Assembly (NCBI GenBank): GCA_003667245.1
Contig: RCNN01000370.1
Coordinates: 1 to 17,685, forward strand
Source of the DNA: Heterostelium multicystogenum
Lineage: Eukaryota > Evosea > Eumycetozoa > Acytosteliales > Acytosteliaceae
Direction of reading: 5' to 3'
DNA: 17,685 bases
Made by a program: the position numbers and the translations under genes. The notes below the pieces were generated by a model that was given only the letters and a program-made list of their open reading frames with translations, ran no database searches and had not been told where the DNA came from. Positions 13,586-17,685 of this stretch are shown piece by piece. Positions within the stretch are counted from its first letter, which is position 1, and each line of letters opens with the position of its first letter.

Positions 13586-15142
13586 GTCTGCCCCTCGTCC
13601 TGGACAGCACCGCCACTTTGCTTGCCCCTGCTGTCTTGCTCGACTATCAGAAAGAGTGGATCGGTATACGCGCCCCACTCAAGGTTGGCGAGAAGTCCAG
13701 GCGTATCGGTCTCACCTGGGCCGAAGCTGCAGACAACGTCCTGGTAGCCGCGTCCGAAAAATCGGCGGGCGGTCAAACTGTCTATTACCTGGGCTACAAC
13801 CAGGACATGACCGTGGAGTATATCCAGGCCTGCGCCATGTGGGCACGGGCCTACAACTACGCGGCCGAGCAAATAGAAGAAGGCATTTGGCCCGATAGCG
13901 ACCCCGACAAACACATCAAAACCTACACCATCGCGTTTCCCAGCGGCCACCGCATCGTTGCGCTGACCAGTCGTCCGTCCAACCTGCGCGGCCGTCAGGG
14001 CGTTGTCGTGATCGACGAAGCCGCGTTCCATGCGGACTTGGCCGAGCTGCTGAAAGCGGCCATGGCTCTGTTGATCTGGGGCGGTGAAGTCCATGTGATC
14101 AGCACCCACGACGGCACGGAGAACGCCTTTAACGACCTGGTCAACGAAATCCGGGCTGGCAAGCGCAATGGCGAAGTGTTCCGCTGCACTTTCGGTGAAG
14201 CCGTTGCCGATGGTCTGTACAAGCGTGTCTGCCTGCGTAAAGGTATTGAGTACAGACTTGAGGAATGAAATCGCCTGGGTGAATGGCGTTTACGGTTTTA
14301 CGGCGATGCAGCCGACGAAGAGCTGGACTGCGTGCCCACCCAGGGCGGCGGTGCCATTCCTCAGCATGGCCCTGGTCGAGCAACGCAGTAACCGCGCCGT
14401 GCCGGTGCTGCGACTTGCGTACCCGCAAGGTTACGAAACCATCGCCGAGCATCTGCGCCTGGCTGAGGTCTCTGGAGTGGTGCGAAGAGCATTTGCTCCC
14501 GCTGCTCTCGGCGATCCCGCTGGACGTACAGAGCTTCTATGGCATGGACTTCGGCCGCTCCGGCGACCTCTCGGTTTTCTGGCCGTTGCTCAAAGAACAG
14601 AATCTGCGCAAGCGCACGCCCTTTGTGGTCGAGCTGCGTAACGTCCCGTTCAAGCAACAACTTCAGATTAAGTTCTACATTATTCGTCGCTTACCCAACT
14701 TCCTCAAAGGCGCCGATGACGCCAGGGGTAACGGCTCGCAACTGTCAGAAGATACTGCCGTCGAGTTCGGCTTCAACCGCATTGAGCGGGTGATGCTCAC
14801 CGAGGGCTGGTACGGGACAACATGCCACCGTTCAAGGCAGCCCTGGAAGACGACACCTTCTACGACTCCCTGCCGACAAAGACGTAGTCAGTGACGTTCG
14901 GGCTTTCCGCATGGTCAAGGGCGTAGCCCGCATCCCGGAAAAACGGACCAATGAAAAGGGCGAAAAAGCCGGACCCAAGCGCCACGGCGACGCCCGGTAT
15001 CGCCGCCGTCCTGGCCGACTACGCGTCCCGCCAGGACGTCGAGATAATCGAATATCACCGAGTCCAGCCAGCATCCCAGCATGATCGCGAGATCCAGATC
15101 GGCGCCGGTTGGCGCTCCAAAAAGGCATTTGGTAATGGCTGA
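13582..15142 (+). CDS. Terminase large subunit (Mu gp28-like), multiply frameshifted
   Basis: Packages DNA into the capsid by the headful mechanism. GTG 13582 overlaps the gp27-like stop. ATPase features: atypical Walker A region (LKVGEKSRRIGLTWAEAADN), Walker B with VVVIDEAAFHAD, and coupling motif HVISTHDGTENAF. Nuclease domain: first acidic residue in FYGMDFGRSGDLSVFWPLL, then VVELRNVPFKQQLQIKFYII. At least eight single-base indels (near 14264, 14296, 14356, 14474, 14813, 14872, 14994) occur in its second half; their net effect returns to a proper stop at 15140-15142. Restored length is near 517 residues, usual for the family. Confidence 0.93.
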
Positions 15143-16695
15143 ATCCAAATCGTCGACCAGTACGGTCGCCCGATCCAGTACGACAAACTCACGGAAGAGC
15201 TGGCTGCTGCCCACCACCACCGGCATACGCCAGGTTTGGCACCAGTCGGTGGCCAGCGGCCTTACACCTGGTCGACTTGCCTCCATCTTGCAGGCGGCCG
15301 CCGAAGGCACGGCCCACGATTACCTGACTCTCGCCGAGGAAATGGAAAGAGCGGGACTTGCATTACGCTTCGGTATTAGGCACCCGCAAGCTGGCTATTG
15401 CGGGCTTGGCCATTCGTGTCGAAGCCGCCAGCGACGATGCCGAAGATGTGCGCCGTGCAGATCAACTCAAGGAAATAGTGGACTCTCCAGAGTTTGGCGA
15501 ACTACAGGCCGACCTGACTGATGCCGTGGGTAAAGGCTATGCCGTCTCCGAAATCATGTGGGACCGCAAGTGGAAAGACCTGGAAACCCGTCGCGCTTTG
15601 AGCCACGGGACCAGCGGTTTTTCCAGTTTGACCGAGAGACCGGCCGGGAACTGCGACTTCTGGATGAAGCCGACATGCTCAATGGCGTCGCATTGGCCCC
15701 ATACAAGTTTATTGTCCACCTGCCTCGCATCCGTTCGGGTCTGCCGATCCGGGGCGGCCTGGCGCGCCTGGCAGCCGTTGGCTACATGTGCAAGGCCTGG
15801 ACCTGGAAGGATTGGATGGGCTTCGCCGATATCTTTGGTATGCCCATGCGCGTGGGGCGATACGGCCCAGGTGCCAGCAAAGACGACATTAATACCTTGA
15901 TGTCAGCGGTGGCCAACCTCGGCAGCGATGCGGCGGCGGTAATACCGGACAGCATGAAGATCGACTTCACCCAGGCTGCGAACGTGGCCGGTGCGGGGGA
16001 CTTCTTCAAAGGCTTGGCCGAATGGTGGGACAAACAGGTCAGTAAAAGCCGTTGTCGGCCAGACCATGTCCACCGACGATGGACCAGCAGGCGCAGGCTA
16101 CGATCCACAACGAAGTGCGTCTGGATCTGCTGCAAGCCGACGCCAAGGCCGAATCCAATACTCTGAACCGCTATTTTGTGCGGCCCTGGTGCGACCTGAA
16201 CTTTGCACCAGGTCGACCATATCCGCGATTGATTATCGACGTGCCGCAGCCGGAAGACACCAAGCTTCTGATTACGGCGTTGGAGAAGTTGGTGCCACTG
16301 GGGTTGAAGGTGGAGCAGTCGGTTTATTCGCGACAAGCTCAATATCCGGCTCCAGCCGAGGGCGCCGAGCTGCTGGGTATCCCGCCACCTGTTGCCACTC
16401 CTGTACTGGCCCAGGCGACCAAGCGAGCAAGTACCCGCCAAGCCGGTGGTAATGCAGGACATCGTGGATAACCAAGATGCGGACACTGGAGCGGACGGTA
16501 GGGGGCTATATGGATGACATGGTCGAGCAGATCAAGGAACTGCTCGACTCAGTCAGCAGCTTGGAAGAGTTTCGGGATCGGTTGATTGAAAACCTATCCG
16601 GCGATGACGACCAGCCAGTTAGCGGACGCTATTGCTGACGGCCTAGCTGCTGCCAGTTTGGCTGGGCCGTAATGACATCTCTCAGGGGGCTTTAG
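15135..16695 (+). CDS. Portal protein (DUF935, Mu gp29-like), multiply frameshifted
   Basis: Forms the dodecameric portal for DNA entry and head-tail joining. ATG 15135 overlaps the terminase end. After a missing C near 15145 the N terminus reads IVDQYGRPIQYDKLTEELAA, typical of DUF935. Later blocks: SVASGLTPGRLASILQAAAE, YASVLGTRKLAIAGLAIRVE, KGYAVSEIMWDRKWKD, FIVHLPRIRSGLPIRGGLAR, WMGFADIFGMPMRVGRYGPG, and RPWCDLNFAPGRPYPRLII. At least six indels. The C terminus (EEFRDRLIENLSG; ADAIADGLAAASLAGRNDIS) probably ends at TAG 16693-16695 if one G in 16685-16689 is an overcall, meeting the minus-strand cargo gene stop. About 519 residues. Confidence 0.92.
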
Positions 16696-17055
16696 TCTTC
16701 ATGCATCTTGTTACTTATCGTACTGACTGCACTCTTGGCAAGCATCTCGTCCATGATGTATGTAGCCGCTTCAAGATCCTCATCATCAATCCGACCACTG
16801 CCAACGCAGCCGTCTTCACCATTTTCCATGTCAGGACCAAAAACGCCGTCGCATGCCACATTCTCAATTAGCGAAGAAATGTAGTTATCAAAGTGGAACC
16901 GCTGTTTGTCGGTAAGTCATCGACATTTTCCACCGTTAGCAACGACTAACTTTGCGATACCTACAGTCGTCGCTGAGTCTGTCTTTGCCGGGACGTTCTC
17001 TTCAATGAGTTCGGGGTTGTTTTTAACTAATGTGATCAAGCGCTGCTAAATTCAT
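16692..17055 (-). CDS. Acidic cargo protein of unknown function inside the head operon, frameshifted
   Basis: A minus-strand gene between portal and MuF. ATG 17055-17053 follows AGGGA at good spacing, and the stop TAA (16694-16692) overlaps the portal stop region. The frame is broken near the start and by a compensating pair of indels mid-gene. Pieces read MNLAALD, KNNPELIEENVPAKTDSATT, VGIAKLVVANG, LTDKQRFHFDNYISSLIENV, GPDMENGEDGCVGSGRIDDE and DLEAATYIMDEMLAKSAVST; about 120 residues, strongly acidic, with no signal or membrane segment. It is more AT-rich than its neighbours. Opposite strand, own ribosome site and accessory position mark it as a moron. No function is recognised; small acidic phage proteins sometimes mimic DNA or block host defence, but that is only a possibility. 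Confidence 0.72.
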
Positions 17056-17115
17056 GGCGGTATCCCTATCGAGCGTGGTGGATACTGATAGTAATTCAGA
17101 ATCAGGAGATAGCAT

Positions 17116-17685
17116 ATGGCCTTGTCCCACGGGTCACTACCGTTCAAAGACACAGATCGATTACTTCCGGGGCAAGGTCGAACTTGCCTACGCGCTCCTG
17201 GACGGACGCCCTACGCGGCCGAGCACGACTACGCGTTTGTTGTCGCTGGTGCCGTCAAGCGAGATCTGTTGGTCGACTTGCGCGGCGCCGTCGAAAAGTC
17301 CATTTCCAACGGCACGACCCTGGAACAGTTCCGCAAAGACTTTGACCGGGTGGTGGGCAAACATGGCTGGCAATACCCAGGGCGAGCGCGTTTGGCGTAC
17401 CAACGTGATCTGGGAAACCAACCTGTGCGCCAGTCGTACAACGCCGGGCGCGAAGCGCAAGTTGGCAGACCCGGAACTGCGCAAGCGCGCGTCCCTACGC
17501 GGTATATACCGTCATCGGCGACAGCGCCCATCCACGGGCCAATGCATTTATCCTGGAACGGCACCACCCTGCCGCTCCAATGACCCATTGTGTTGGTCAA
17601 CCCACACTCCGCAAAACGGTTGGGCTGCAAGTGCAAAAAGTTCATGCTCTCGGCCAGAGATGTGGAGCGCCAGGGTCTGACAATT
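17116..17685 (+). CDS. MuF-like minor head protein (Mu gp30-like), partial and frameshifted
   Basis: ATG 17116 has CAGGAGA at 17102-17108. It belongs to the phage Mu protein F family of head morphogenesis proteins. Visible blocks: MALSHGSLPFK, QIDYFRGKVEL, AAEHDYAFVVAGAVKRDLLV, LRGAVEKSISNGTTLEQFRK, DFDRVVGKHGWQYPG, WRTNVIWETNLCASYNAG-type segment with RTNVIWETNL, then a THTPQNGWGCKC-type conserved motif (bases near 17600-17640) and LSARDVERQGLT at the window edge. Several indels disrupt it. It is cut off by the window end, so the C terminus is missing. The gap 17056-17115 before it holds only its leader. Confidence 0.88.

Noticed and set aside
13225..14109. Long minus-strand open frame opposite DUF3486 and terminase
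   Set aside because: Antisense shadow; both plus-strand genes are clearly recognisable.
16690..16872. Portal frame remaining open through the cargo gene
   Set aside because: The extension is antisense to the minus-strand gene and unlike any portal C terminus; one G overcall at 16685-16689 gives a natural stop.
1..17685. tRNA genes, rRNA, CRISPR arrays, insertion sequences, toxin-antitoxin pairs
   Set aside because: None could be recognised on either strand by inspection; a tRNA or repeat-finding program would be the decisive check.

Overview
This window is most of the left half of a Mu-like (transposable, B3/D3112-type) phage or prophage. The high GC content, codon use and protein types suggest a Pseudomonas host. 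The gene order is the classical one for these phages: a leftward repressor; then a rightward early operon of ner, transposase A, target-selection ATPase B and many small accessory genes ending in gemA and a Mor-type activator; an intrinsic terminator; then the late operon of holin, lytic transglycosylase, spanins, DksA-like protein, gp26/gp27-like proteins, terminase, portal and MuF head protein. The window opens with TGT, the usual terminal triplet of transposable phages, so position 1 may be the phage left end. This cannot be proved from one side.

Region by region: 1-250 is a non-coding end with 10-bp phased repeats. 251-910 (minus) is a LexA/S24-type repressor. 911-1138 is a control region with an array of AAAGCGAAA/TTTCGCTTT operator half-sites. 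1139-9717 is the early/middle operon. 9717-10224 is a membrane GYF_2-domain cargo gene, closed by a strong terminator at 10230-10255. 10333-16695 carries late lysis and packaging genes. 16692-17055 (minus) is an acidic, more AT-rich cargo gene inside the head operon. 17116-17685 is MuF, cut by the window edge.

The most striking observation is a pair of type II hammerhead self-cleaving ribozymes (about 7500-7578 and 8504-8577), on the coding strand of the early operon. Both have the complete catalytic core, an identical GTGGTT loop I, and stems I and III that differ by compensating base changes. Each begins at the TAA stop codon of the gene upstream. Together they bracket two genes (a Cys-rich protein and a DUF2786 protein), so cleavage would release a roughly 1.0-kb bicistronic RNA.

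Almost every long gene is interrupted by single-base indels, about fifty in total, mostly in short homopolymers. The reading frame resumes with well-conserved protein each time, and gene starts, ribosome sites and stops are intact. I read this mainly as sequencing or assembly error rather than decay, but cannot prove it. Coordinates for frameshifted genes span the whole gene.
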